The notes beneath the pieces are model-generated. The model was not told the DNA's origin. It was given only the letters and a program-made list of their open reading frames with translations, and made no database searches. Shown one piece after another: positions 31,251 to 42,600 of a stretch of DNA of 48,339 nucleotides. Made by a program: the position numbers and the translations under genes. Every line of letters starts with the position of its first letter. The first letter of the stretch is position 1. This stretch comes from Apostichopus californicus (taxonomy: Eukaryota > Echinodermata > Holothuroidea > Aspidochirotida > Stichopodidae), in assembly GCA_020650975.1 (NCBI GenBank), contig JAIPMN010003463.1, positions 1 through 48,339 of the forward strand, read 5' to 3'.

Positions 31251-32130
31251 ATACACTCACTTCTCCCACTACAATAATGCAATATAACTGAAAGTGATGC
31301 TTTAGGGAGAAGGATGACAATAACATAAAGGTTCAATTATTTTTTTGTAGAAACTATCACTCTTCTTAGACAGTTGATTCTGTGTCGATAGTCAATGACA
31401 CCCAATTTATCCAGAATGTAACATATTTTCTTTACGCTGCAAATTAACATGGATCCAAAGGGTATGCTCAGTTTTAACAAAGTCGAAAAGAAATTTGGCA
31501 AAGTTTGCAGTTACATCAATTTGCAGTCACATCAACAAAATAAATTTTGCAGTAAAATCAATTCTGCATTCATGCATGCATCAAACTAATAATAAATATT
31601 AACAATTAATGGAAGCTTAAAGTTCAACAGATTGCTGTTTTTGCAGCTTTATCCTCTGTCTGCCAAAGACATCAACACTTAAAGCTGAATATTGGCTTCA
31701 ATTTGTCATAATCTGGTGGTACCACGCTCCTTCACTAAAGGAAAGGAAAGATCTTTTGATAAATGCTATCACTTGGTATGAAGACCATAATGCATCCTGT
31801 GCATCAAGGTCTAAGTGTATCAAGATCACATGAAAATAATTTTTGTCTAAAAACAATGACTTTTTGTGATAAACTATGAGGCTCTTCCAGATGTCACTGG
31901 TAACTTGAACATCAAGATATTATCACAGTACATATTTCCAGTTTACCTATGAAACAGGTATTTTGTATTAATTAGTTGCAATTTATCATAACCAGAAAAC
32001 GAATATGTCTAAATAGATTCATAGTGTAGTAAAGCCATACATGTTAATATTCTGAGAAATCTGAGTAAGAATTTTATGTGCACAGATTAATATTCTTGAC
32101 ATGCACACAAAAAACAACAACATGGTTGAT
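31251..32130. other. intergenic, nothing recognised
   Basis: AT-rich, no feature supported. Confidence 0.5.
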
Positions 32131-32645
32131 GGTATGAATTTAGTGTGACAAACCTAATATATGCCAAGGAAAACCATGGAACATTGGTAATTGTCTTGTG
32201 TTTAAAAGGCCATTTCTTGCAATTTGATGAATATAAAGTTGGACATGTCATAAAAATGTGCTTATTAAGTACCAACTTCACCATACCAGTATGAACCAAA
32301 TTCTACATTAAGTCCCACCCACTCATAAATATTAATGAGGTACATTAGGTGTTGCAAAGAACAGTTAAGTAACTTTACTATCTAGTTACATCACCATACC
32401 AAGAATGAACTAAATCAGACATGGTTGAAGAGATATTGACATTTTAAGTATTTACTGTTAAGCCTGCCCAACTGAATATATTCATGAGATGGGAACCACA
32501 ATAATAGGGCACATCTAAACATCATTGGTCCTCTACCTACCAAGTATGACGTTGATTCAACTTGTGATTGTTGAGATATCGTGTTTACAAGCTTGCCGTC
32601 ACATACACACATACACACACACCCACACAGTACACACACCAGCAC
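32131..32645. repeat. diverged interspersed repeat plus CA-rich microsatellite
   Basis: Paired motifs 'ttaagtcccacccactcataaatattaatgag' and 'ttaagcctgcccaactgaatatattcatgag' (about 150 bp apart), and 'gttgagatatcgtgtttacaag', which also occurs at 45870-45890. A (CA)n-like tract follows at 32600-32640. Confidence 0.55.
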
Positions 32646-35280
32646 GATTGCAAAGGTTATTTAGCTATTGGCATTGTAACCAAAACTGATTCAAGTATGC
32701 AATCTCAAGAAGGAATATGAATGAAACAAAGCAATATAATGATAAATGATAATCATAACAATTAACATACTGTAAGGTGAGGGTTATCTTTTGCATAACA
32801 CTAACAGAAAAATAGGCTCCAGTCCACCAGTCTATTTTAAATATTATTCATATAACAGATGACAGCTAACCATTGTGAACAACAGCTTTTGGATAGGGCA
32901 GGTAGAGGGGTAGGCCTCAGGCCACTACAGTAATGGTCGCCAACTCGCCGATAAAAGTTAAGCGTTGGCGAATAGAAAATGCACTACACTCAACATTATT
33001 CCTGCAAACAAAAATTAGTGCTGCAAACATATCACAGTATGATAAAAAGCAGTATCTTGGCAAACTTGAAGCAAGTTTAAGTTGGAAACTGATTTTTGTC
33101 AATGACCGATCTCAATTAGAATTAACTGTGCAAAATGGTTTGTTATCTGCACATGTGTTTTAAAAGCATTCATAAACATGTTGTGTTCATATATATTCAT
33201 TTCTAAAGCAATTAAAAAAGTTTGTTGAACATTGATATCAAAATGGATTGGTTATGTCCTGGCAACCCCTACACAGTAGAGTATAATACTAGCGGCCCAA
33301 GTAGAGTCTAAGACTACTAACAATAAAAATGCGGAAATCCCCATCTGAAGGTAAATATGAGTACTAAATTACTAAAATATACAAAACTTTTAACAAGTTG
33401 TAACCACCATATTCCGAGTTTTGTGCTATTAAAATCCTCATAAGACCCATTTAGAGCTGGTATGCAGACAATCAAATCCACATTATCTTTCATTTGGTAA
33501 AAACAGGTTGCAAGTGGAAGATAGATCGCTTTTCAACCTTAGATTTTTATTGTGGAAAAGATCGTTTTGTGTTAGGCAACATAGTGGAGTAGCAGTGACA
33601 TTTTTAGCGCATCATTTTGCAGCTAAGAGACAAAAATAAATAATTGAGAAAATGTAAGAAGTCACTAACCTAGTAGCATCTCAATGTTGCAGTGAGGTAC
33701 TGTATAGGCATACTCACACACAGCTAGCTAGTATATATGCGTAGTACTACAGCCTGTACAGGAGCCCTAATGTTACAGAAACCAAGCTACAGTATCTTTG
33801 TAGGTATGTTTGGCGATGTTCTTTCAAATTGTTTGGGACAAAATAGGCATAGCTGCATATTAATGATTCTGCAACATATTTAATGTTGTTCATCACATTA
33901 TTTTGGATGAAAAAGTTGAAATTCATACTGTATTGCACAGAAATATACTTTTCCAATGTGCATTACGTAACGCCATGTATCAGCCTAACCTTAACTAAGT
34001 CTTATAGTAAGTATTGATGCTGTAGTTTTGTATAATACTGCAAGTATGGAGACATACTGTAGCGATAATACTGGTGAGTGTATTTTGCGTTTTGGCAAGT
34101 AGATTTTTAGTATTGGTTGCCAAATGTCGAATACTTTTAAACGAGGTCTGGTAGTTGATAGGCACTCCTTTACAGTGCTAGCCTACTCACCGTCTCTAGT
34201 CTAGCTATTATTCGTCGGCGACTTAGTTTGTCACTAGCAGAAGCGCTCACATACCAGTCCAACTTTGTGTAAGCTGTTTCGACCATCATAGTCTTACTAC
34301 GACTACGCGTATCATAGTACTGGTCAATACTAAATATAACGTTACACTTTACAACAAAAAACACCTACTGTAAGTGTAAGCCTAGCCTAGCTGAAGTACT
34401 GGTCATTGCATCGTAGATTGGCTAGGCCTGAATATACAACGGCGGTTTTCAATACAGCTTAATTTTGCGATCACGAGCCTTTCGTCTCGTTTCCTTATTA
34501 AATTAAACGATCAAAGGTATAAATATCCTTACAATCAGCGGTAGCATATCCCAACCTTTCGGTACTACAAACGTGACCGGTGAAGTTCTTCAAAGAACGA
34601 TGTCTTGCTGTGACACAGTAACAAGACAACATTTGCTGGGAACAGTTATTTCTTGTAGTTGTAGGCTACCATCAACTTCCCCGGTAATGAACGTTCCCTA
34701 AGCCCATCAATATTGATGTCGTCCTAGAAAAGAATTTCACCAAGCCTTTAGATTAGCTGATCTTGGTCCAAAAGCAAAACAAACAAGACCTTCAATTTCA
34801 AAATTAATAAAAATACGTTTTAATAAACAAATTCACCAGCTGGTGTTTAACAATACCTCACAAATGAAACCTATGGAAGACTTTATTTTCCAAAAGGCGA
34901 AAGTTTCGTAAGAGCAACAGCAGTTTATTTTGTCTAGGTATTACGTAATAGGTAATGTTTGCCTCTTTTGTGTGCAGCTGCTGAAGCTACACGAAGCGCG
35001 GTTATTTTTCCAAAGTAACGTGTACCACTGAACTGAACGTCAATGCTGTGGTATAGATACGTAACCCAACAGTCCAAGGTCAACCCTGTGCAACTTGGCG
35101 TACGGAAATGCTACAAAATCTGCATCTCCTGCATTTGTAAGAAAACCAATCCTTGAATAAAACGTAGGATTACATCACATTGCCACGTTCCCGTTCGTAT
35201 GTATTATGATTCAATGTTTCAAAGCCGAGACCGGTGAATGAGAAATTTGTATTGAAAAAAGAAGGAACGATCAATATAAC
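32646..35280. other. intergenic, possible GREB1 promoter region
   Basis: No gene recognised. 34.4-35.1 kb has more CpG than its surroundings and would be a reasonable place for the GREB1 5' UTR exon (a minus-strand GTAAGG donor-like site is near 34533), but nothing fixes a transcription start. Confidence 0.3.
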
Positions 35281-35500
35281 ACACAGAGATTTTGGTGTTA
35301 AGTCGAAACTTTGAGAATATAGTCGAAATCTGAAGATCAAAACTCGAATTTATATGTGGACATGACATGTCCACAATTTTGATGAGGGAAAAACAAATTC
35401 GTGAAGAAATTGAAGGTTAACGATTGAAATTTCGATACAATATCGAATTTCTGAAAAGAAGACGAAATTTGAGAAAGAGGTCGAAAAGTAGAAATTCGGA
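35281..35500. repeat. 'tcgaaa'-periodic repeat with a 19-bp palindrome
   Basis: Repeated gtcgaaa/tcgaaattt motifs every ~15-30 bp. At 35356-35374 lies gtggacatg-a-catgtccac, a perfect inverted repeat with a 1-nt centre. A forward ORF through it is K/R/S-rich and looks non-coding. Confidence 0.6.
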
Positions 35501-35675
35501 GATAAAAAGTTTACATTTCCAACGACCCATTATAATCACAGTAGCATCTACAAAACTAGAATTCTTCAGGGTAAGGCCCCCAAATACCACCGGTTTTCTG
35601 TCCCTCACTTTTCAACAGCATTATAATCCACTTATCTATAGCACGGACCCCATGCATTTTGAACCCCATTACATG

Positions 35676-35901
35676 CAGGGTCAGATCCAGGATTTAAAAA
35701 AAGTAGGATCGTGGACCTAAGCTCGTTGAGGTCGCCTTCCCATGAAGAGGGACCTCGGAGAAAAAATAAATAAATGAGAATAGTGCACTTTCAGGTTATA
35801 AATTAATTTGCGAAAGGTTGTGCTAAATGTCTAATTTAATTTTTTTAAGCGGGGTTGAAACAGTGGGGTGAGGGTGTACACCCCTGGGATCCGCGCCAGC
35901 A
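35676..35901. mobile_element. hAT-like MITE, no clear target duplication
   Basis: Ends cagggtcagatccagga and (inverted) ctggcgcggatcccagg, a variant of the common 'cagggcggatcc' terminal repeat. The flanks do not match, so one end may be lost. Confidence 0.45.
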
Positions 35902-36352
35902 TTGAACTACTTGGTGACAAGACCAATAAAAATTAGTATAAAAACCAAGAAAGTTGTTTACCAACGTTGTCAGTCCTCGACAGCCCTAACAAAACAAACT
36001 TTTCACAAATTATCTCAGTTTCCCTAATGTATCAGGTTTGGAAAGTTTATTCTTCTGATATTGCTAAATAAATATCACACGGCATTTGCGTAACTTGTCA
36101 CACACGTGGCACCACAAACCCCATAAATTCAGTGTTAAACAATGTAAATTCTGGAGGTTTTGCACAAAACAAATTGGCATCATAGATATTTGGATGACGT
36201 TCTAGCTATATCAATTAACCACCGATGATGTGATTCCTACGGAAAACGGAATATTGATTCCTGGAGGGGCATTAGAAAAAACAACGTAAAAACAAAATTT
36301 ACATATTAATTGTGACAATAGTCAATTTCCAGAACATGAGATTTCAAATTGA

Positions 36353-36526
36353 AAATGTTTAGATGCAACTTGCAAGGCCTGGGAAGTGCCATTTCCAGAG
36401 ATCTGCGAAGCATTTTCTGCCAAACTTTTCGTGCACGCTACTCGCCAACCTATGGTGGTGAAAGGGCCGCCAAACTATTCTGGCCCCGCCCTCCCCCCCC
36501 CCCCCACAAGCTAAATCCGGCCCTGC
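36353..36526 (+). mobile_element. chimaeric MITE fragment
   Basis: 36358-36465 matches the core of the 1592 element (gatgcaacttgcaaggcctggga …). It is joined to a C-run and ctaaatccggccctg, the terminal repeat of a different hAT-like family. The left end is missing. Confidence 0.65.
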
Positions 36527-37201
36527 ATAGGCCTATCAAAAGAATCCATGAATTGACATCACTTCATATTAAGGTCGATTAGGCAGTTTATTTTGGTACT
36601 GATTCTAGAGCACGTATTCTACTTATAGTAGGTCAATGTTGGTATTAATGTATAGAGTATTTGGGAGCAGTTTGAAGTTACCGGTACGTAAGGGGGTGAA
36701 GGTTGAAGATTTCTACATTTTGCACAAACATCCCAATATTGGGTAATAATATGAAACAATGAGGCATGTTTACATAGTTATGATCATGAGACAGAATTGG
36801 TCGTTTAGTAAAAATTAATATCTTTACTCGGCGGGGGGGGGGGGGGTGGGGTGGGGCATTGCTCCTCTGGGGCCACACAAATTTCCTCGGTTGGTATGTT
36901 AAAACAATTTAAATGTTGTTTATGGGGAGCTAACCGAAAATCGGTTGATAGACGTAGAAGTTATGAAGAATTACGTCAGCTTAGTATCGTATGAATGCAT
37001 AGAAGGGACGATGTCACCAACTTTACCTCAAAGAACTATTCCAGACGGCTAGTGGATATCTTGTAAACCGGAATTGCTCTAGCAATATGAACTGCACTCA
37101 AAATGATCTCTTTGATTGAGCTATGATTTAGAATTTAACTTTTGCCTAAGGCCACCCATTGTTTAACTCCTATGCTTCGTAGATATGTTTGCAGAACACA
37201 A
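36527..37201. other. intergenic with a G-rich tract
   Basis: No gene seen. A run of 14 G followed by tggggtgggg at 36833-36857, with 'ggcc' flanks, is probably decayed MITE sequence. Confidence 0.4.
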
Positions 37202-38895
37202 TTAAAGACATTGAAGACTCGCCCCAAATGGCGTTCCGCCCTCTGCTGTCCTCTGTAAAAAAAAAATTTCCGTTGCTTGCAAGTGAAGTTTTTTCTTGTC
37301 GCTACAAAACGCAGACAGTACTGAAACGCGATACTTGTTATCTTTTATCTAGACCTGAGATGTCCATCGCTGCTATGTACACTGTGTTGTGGGTATTGAC
37401 CGTTGCTGCATGTAGTGACTCAGTGGCGTAGCCAAGGGGGATGGGGCGTGGGGGGGCGACAGCCCCCCATGAAAGCTTGTCGCCCCCCCCCCACTGGGAT
37501 TTTGGGTGTCGAAAAAAAATTACATGTGCGAAAAATATATCATTGATCTGAATGGTTTCGAATCTACATGATGACCACTCATGAACGACCCTTCGACCGC
37601 GGACTGGCAATAGGCTATAGTTGCTGAAAAACCAGACGTGACATAGCGCATAGGCCGGGTTTTCACTTCTGGGACGTACCCTGATGCTCTTAAAACCGCT
37701 AAAAAACCAAATTTTCAAGAAAGGAGACAATACTATCGCTGAGAATCAGTCTATCACCCTAATAATGTTTCAGACGCAATCTTTGATCATGTCAGTTTGA
37801 CATATAGTTCGGTCATTCAGTATGTTACTTGGCTGAAAGCCCAGTCAATCTTTCCTTATTTTCCACGCGCAATTTGCAGATTTGTCGAAAAATGTCAATG
37901 CCGGTGTCAAACTCACAATTTTGTGGTATGACTCCCAGGACGGCAAGTCGAGAAAACTCACATGCAGTCGCGGCAGATAGCTTCCTTCGCCTATAGTATG
38001 TCCGGGGACATTTTGGGGCATCGTTCCTATAGGCCTATATCTGAGGCCCTGGGGTCATTCCTTGACCGACTTGGTGCAATATAATGTGCCCATTTCGAAG
38101 TACATGTATTCACAGATTGTTAGTTGCCATGGGCTTGAACAAATGAGGGGTATTCTATCCTGAAACATAGGGCAAAATGGGGCTGGGGTTATTTGTCAAC
38201 TTGCACTGGGTTCTAATGTTGATGTCAATTGGAATTACTGATAACAGAAATAATCCACCAAAAATTAAGGCCGCATGAACTTTATTGCAGATTTCCTGAG
38301 TGACGAATTTGTAATTTTCTCCCGAAATCACGCAACTAGATGGCTGCTATCCAGCCTGGCAAGTGCAATCTCCAGCGATCTCGCAGATATTGAAATCTGA
38401 AATTTTCTTGGTACGCTGCGCGCCAACCGATGGTGGCGCTCCGCTTAGATAGTACATGCGGCCGGAATACTCGAATCGATTACGTCCCCCCCCCCCCCCA
38501 CCACGTTTCAAATCGGATTGACGCCCTTGCTTACAAGGCTTGGAAAGTGTCATTTCCGACGATCTAGGAGGCCTTTTTACCTAAAAATTTCGGTACGCTG
38601 CGCGCCAACCCATGGTGGCGCTCCGCTTAGATAGTAACAAGACGCCCTCCCATGAAATGGTNGTCAAGCCCCCCCAGAAAATGTTCAAGCCCCCCCAGCG
38701 CTCCCCACTGAAAAAATCCTGGCTACGCCACTGAGTGACTGTACATTAGTGTCTAATTACCGACGGTAGCAAGCTGTGTGTGTAACTTCTGGGATCGATG
38801 GTGGTGTCTAACACTTCTGTTACACCTCATTCGAAACTAGGTCAGATTACCGGCATCAGACGTTTCTTTGTGCGCGAGTCTTCACTCCCTTTTAA
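37202..38895 (+). mobile_element. TTAA-type MITE interrupted by a hAT-like element
   Basis: Left end ttaaagacattgaagactcgcccc at 37202, right end (inverted) ttaaaagggagtgaagactcgcgc ending 38895. The two flanks, 37202-37420 and 38734-38895, together equal the single element at 22232-22595 in inverted orientation. The middle is a later insertion. Confidence 0.8.
37421..38733. mobile_element. 1.3-kb hAT-like non-autonomous element nested in a MITE
   Basis: Terminal repeats cagtggcgtagccaagg and (inverted) cagtggcgtagccagg, flanked by agtgact on both sides (37414-37420, 38734-38740). It contains two diverged copies of the 1592-type core (38340-38455 and 38530-38636, each with gcgccaacc…tggtggcgctccgcttagatagt). 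One ambiguous base (n) at 38662. No transposase ORF. Confidence 0.9.
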
Positions 38896-39443
38896 CTTAC
38901 TTCAAATACACGTAATTTGACATATGTATTGACAAATGGTTTCCATTACAGACAATTACGGTAAGAAGTATGTCGGCAGCTCACCCCTGGAAAACCCGGA
39001 ACCAAAGTATTAAAAACACAGAGAGTCAAACACTATACGCTCTCTTGTTAGTTAAATATAGGCTGAACTGATTCAATTTTACTCTTAAATGGGGGTTAAT
39101 TCTTTATATTGTAAAGTTATTAACCGAATGGTGGAGGGGTTAAATCGTTATATTGTAAAGCGATTAACCGGTCTGACAGACTGATAAAGAAATTAGAACA
39201 GCACCAATCGTTTCTTTTGTACTGCTACATATTTCGATCTTAATTACACAAATTGTATATATCATATAACATTACATAATGGAATTATAAATGTGAAATA
39301 TTATGGAATCATTTTATCATAATATCATTGTTAAACACATTAATTTCAGACGTGAATCAACGAAAATTGTTGCTGCCGATACATTTAAGCAGGGTTCCCT
39401 TGTTTTCTGATTGATGAAGATGGTCTGACACTAAATCATCAAA
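38896..39443. other. downstream flank of the EndoU gene, nothing recognised
   Basis: AT-rich. Expected to contain the 3' UTR and polyadenylation site of the gene ending at 39444, but no canonical AATAAA on the minus strand stands out. A local duplication of 'gggttaa…tattgtaaag.gattaacc' is seen at 39090-39175. Confidence 0.5.
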
Positions 39444-39677
39444 TTAAACAGCAAAGTAAGCAGATCCCACTTGATTGGTGTTGGACGACATGTCATATGT
39501 TTGAATAGCCACTGAGGAACCGTCAAGGGTAAAGTTGCAGCGAGCATTCTTGTGCTTAAGAAAGCAAGTGGTGAACATGGCCATCTCAAATTCTGGACTT
39601 GCTCCAAACATCATCGATGTTATGGTCTTTACCCTCGAGGAAGAGCCCCAAGAGAATTGCAAGGAGATCAGATTTGG
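39444..39677 (-). CDS. ENDOU: EndoU gene exon 6: C terminus and stop
   Basis: Acceptor cctcag, phase 0 in. Starts PNLISLQFSWGSSSRVKTIT, then FGASPEFEMAMFTTCFL and IQTYDMSSNTNQVGSAYFAV, stop TAA at 39446-39444. These are the closing EndoU blocks, including the catalytic-lysine segment. Confidence 0.95.
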   Translation of the reverse strand, partial: PNLISLQFSWGSSSRVKTITSMMFGASPEFEMAMFTTCFLKHKNARCNFTLDGSSVAIQTYDMSSNTNQVGSAYFAV

Positions 39678-42600
39678 CTGAGGAATCGAAAAATAATAGA
39701 CCATTATTGACCTGAACGCAACTTTAAAATCAAGCAAATATTTCTCAGAATATGACGTAACAACTACAGAATAATTAGTGAGTGAACGCCGGTGAGAAAT
39801 GCGTTCGTGCAACACTGTTAAAACAATATGTAAATAAACGGTAATATTACTGTAGCAAATTATTTTTTTCGGCTATCAACTATTATTGAAGCATCCGTTG
39901 AATTTTTTTTAATTTTTTAATTTTTCATATCAAATACTATATATTCCAGAAGAAAGTAAATTTGAGCATTCCCAACGTTAACGAATTTTTGTATAATTAA
40001 AATTTCTGTTACAAGTTGAGAAACATTTAGATCATGGTAAACATCGAGGACCTCTATCATACAATCTCCTAAGAGACACTTTTAGTAATTGTGCTATGCT
40101 CTTTGAATATTGAATATTTGTAATCAAACAGTTATTTAGTGTCATATATATGTTTTTATATAAGTTTGTTATTATGGCAAAAGATTTGACAATAAATGAT
40201 GGCTAAAAAAAAGAAAAAGAAAAAAAAAGAAGGTCGTTCAATATAAAAGGTGTTCAATAACAGGAAAACGTTATGTAGCATGTGCATTCATCATTAATTA
40301 ATAAACACTGCCGTTCTGTTAAATAAAAGGATATTATGAACATAAATGTACCACAAACCGTAAAGTAAAATCACTGATGGTCTATAAAAGAGTTGAACGC
40401 TTTTATAATTGCGTAAAGTTCATCTAAAAGATCTCAAGTTAAAATTAACGGTGGGTATACAATAACACAATTGAACATTTGTGTGAATGTTTCAATAACC
40501 ATATACACTATTCAATTTGCATATCATATAGTGAAGGTATGGCCCAAATTTACGTGGGTACTGGATGTAGGGCCTAATATTCTCGCTGAAGCGATTTGGG
40601 CACACCGTTTTTCTTAGTTGAAAACATTGGTTACCCAATTTTGTCGCCCGCCTTAAATCAAAATATATAATGGAAAGCGACGCGTCACTGACTGTAATGG
40701 ATCAGGTTAAATTATTTCTAGTTATCAACTTCCATGTATTTACTTGCTAATTTACAGATTGTACTTACATTGGCCTCCTCCACGTATCCAAAGTAGTTGA
40801 TATCACCCTCATTCTCTTCTTTGTAAAATTGGATCCAGTTGTGGAAGCCATTAACTGCTGTGGAAGACTTCCACTCTCCTAGAAAACAGTGCTCAAATCC
40901 GCTGGAATCTCCACTTGTTTGACGATTATAGGATGAAAACCACATGGTTTCCATTTTGCTCCTTAAATCACTCTCTGAAGTTACCAAACCTGTCGGTTAA
41001 AATCAACAAATCATGTCAAGTTGCCTTAGGGGCTGATTCGATTGGTCCGTCTGATAGTAATATTGAGGGACGTTTTTTTTTGTTATTTTACCTTTTGAAT
41101 ATTTCGTAAAATAACTTTACATATTTGAAGTTCCTTTTTTTTTAGCTCCCTTACCAATTAGAACAGAATTATCAACATATTCTGAGTAAAATGGCTAATT
41201 AAATATACTATTGGGTATCTGGCAGGCGCGTAGCCAGGAATTTGCCAAGGGAGGGGCGAAAATGTAGGCAAACTATCAGAGCCGTAGATTCGGCATTGGA
41301 AACTATCTAAGCGTAGCGCCACCATCGGTTGGCGCGAAGCGTACAAGAAAATTTTGGCTGAAAATGCCTCCCAGATCGCTGGAAATGGCACTTCCCACGC
41401 CTTGTAAGTTGCATCTTAGCATTTTTTCTTTTGAAAATACTAGCGATATCATAAAAACATTTAAAAACATTTAAAAAAATATGCTCAAGGGGGGGGGGGG
41501 CGGCTTCCCCCTTCGCCCCCTTGGCTACGCGCCTGCTATCTGGGAAGAATTTGGATGGCATGAGAACCTTCAGAAAAGAAATTTGGAAAAACTTTAGAAT
41601 CGTTGGTATTTATGAAACTTTCGCGGTCTGCATCGCTGGTGACCTCGGATGTGGTATAGCTAAGAAAGTGATCCATGTAGCACATACGTTCTCGACGTGC
41701 CCCCTCTTTTATGATACTACTTCCATCGGGCCTGGGTAGGAGAATATTAAACCTATATCCTCCATCATCAAATTAGCATGGGTAGCCTGGATGTTCAACC
41801 TACCCTCCGCCATCAAATAGCTGGTAGTTTTTCCCATCACAGTGGTAGCAAATATAGCGTCAAGAAAGGTGTCCTTTTCCGCATTTTCTGCGGCTGTGAA
41901 GGATTCTGCCACTCCTTCACTTGTGATGTAGTTGTCAAGAAGATCGTAGAACGGCGCGAAAGTAGCTCCATTGAGGATGGATTGATCGAAATAAGTGAAC
42001 AAACTGTAAAAAGTAAAAGAAATAATAAATCAAGAGCCTTCTATAGGAATGTGGCAAACCTGAATGGAAAATCAAATAAAACGATGTCAAAACGCTTCAT
42101 TTTTAGGGGTAACTTTTGAGTTTATTTATGTATGTGTTTTATAACTGATTTATTTCACTGCTTCGTTTGTTTATAGGTTTCCCAGCACACCCATCGAATG
42201 ATATTTTGTAGCATGCATATAGGCTATCCGTTATGCTTATTCCGCTAATAGTGTATCATTTAATCATGATGTGTTAGCAATATAACAGTATTACAAGTTT
42301 TTTCGTTAGTCAACCACAATTCTTCACAAACAAGCGACCAAGGAAAATTGTGACTAGCCATTCCTACCGTATCCGTTGACAGGGGTTAGGAGCCGGGGGG
42401 GGGGGGCAAAAAATCAATGTTGCAGCTCATTCTACTAGCATATTATTCTATACTACACCTGGTCCGTCAGTTTAATCCTTGGAAAGTTCTAATTTATGGA
42501 TGGACAGAAGTACAGATGTAGGTTGATAGAGTCACGTGCACCATAATAGTATTGATAGCATACTAACACATCATATATAAGTGATATGGCCGGTGTGTAT

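Noticed and set aside
35424..35720. 98-residue K/R-rich forward ORF
   Set aside because: Composed of the tcgaaa repeat running into a MITE end; no homology recognised.
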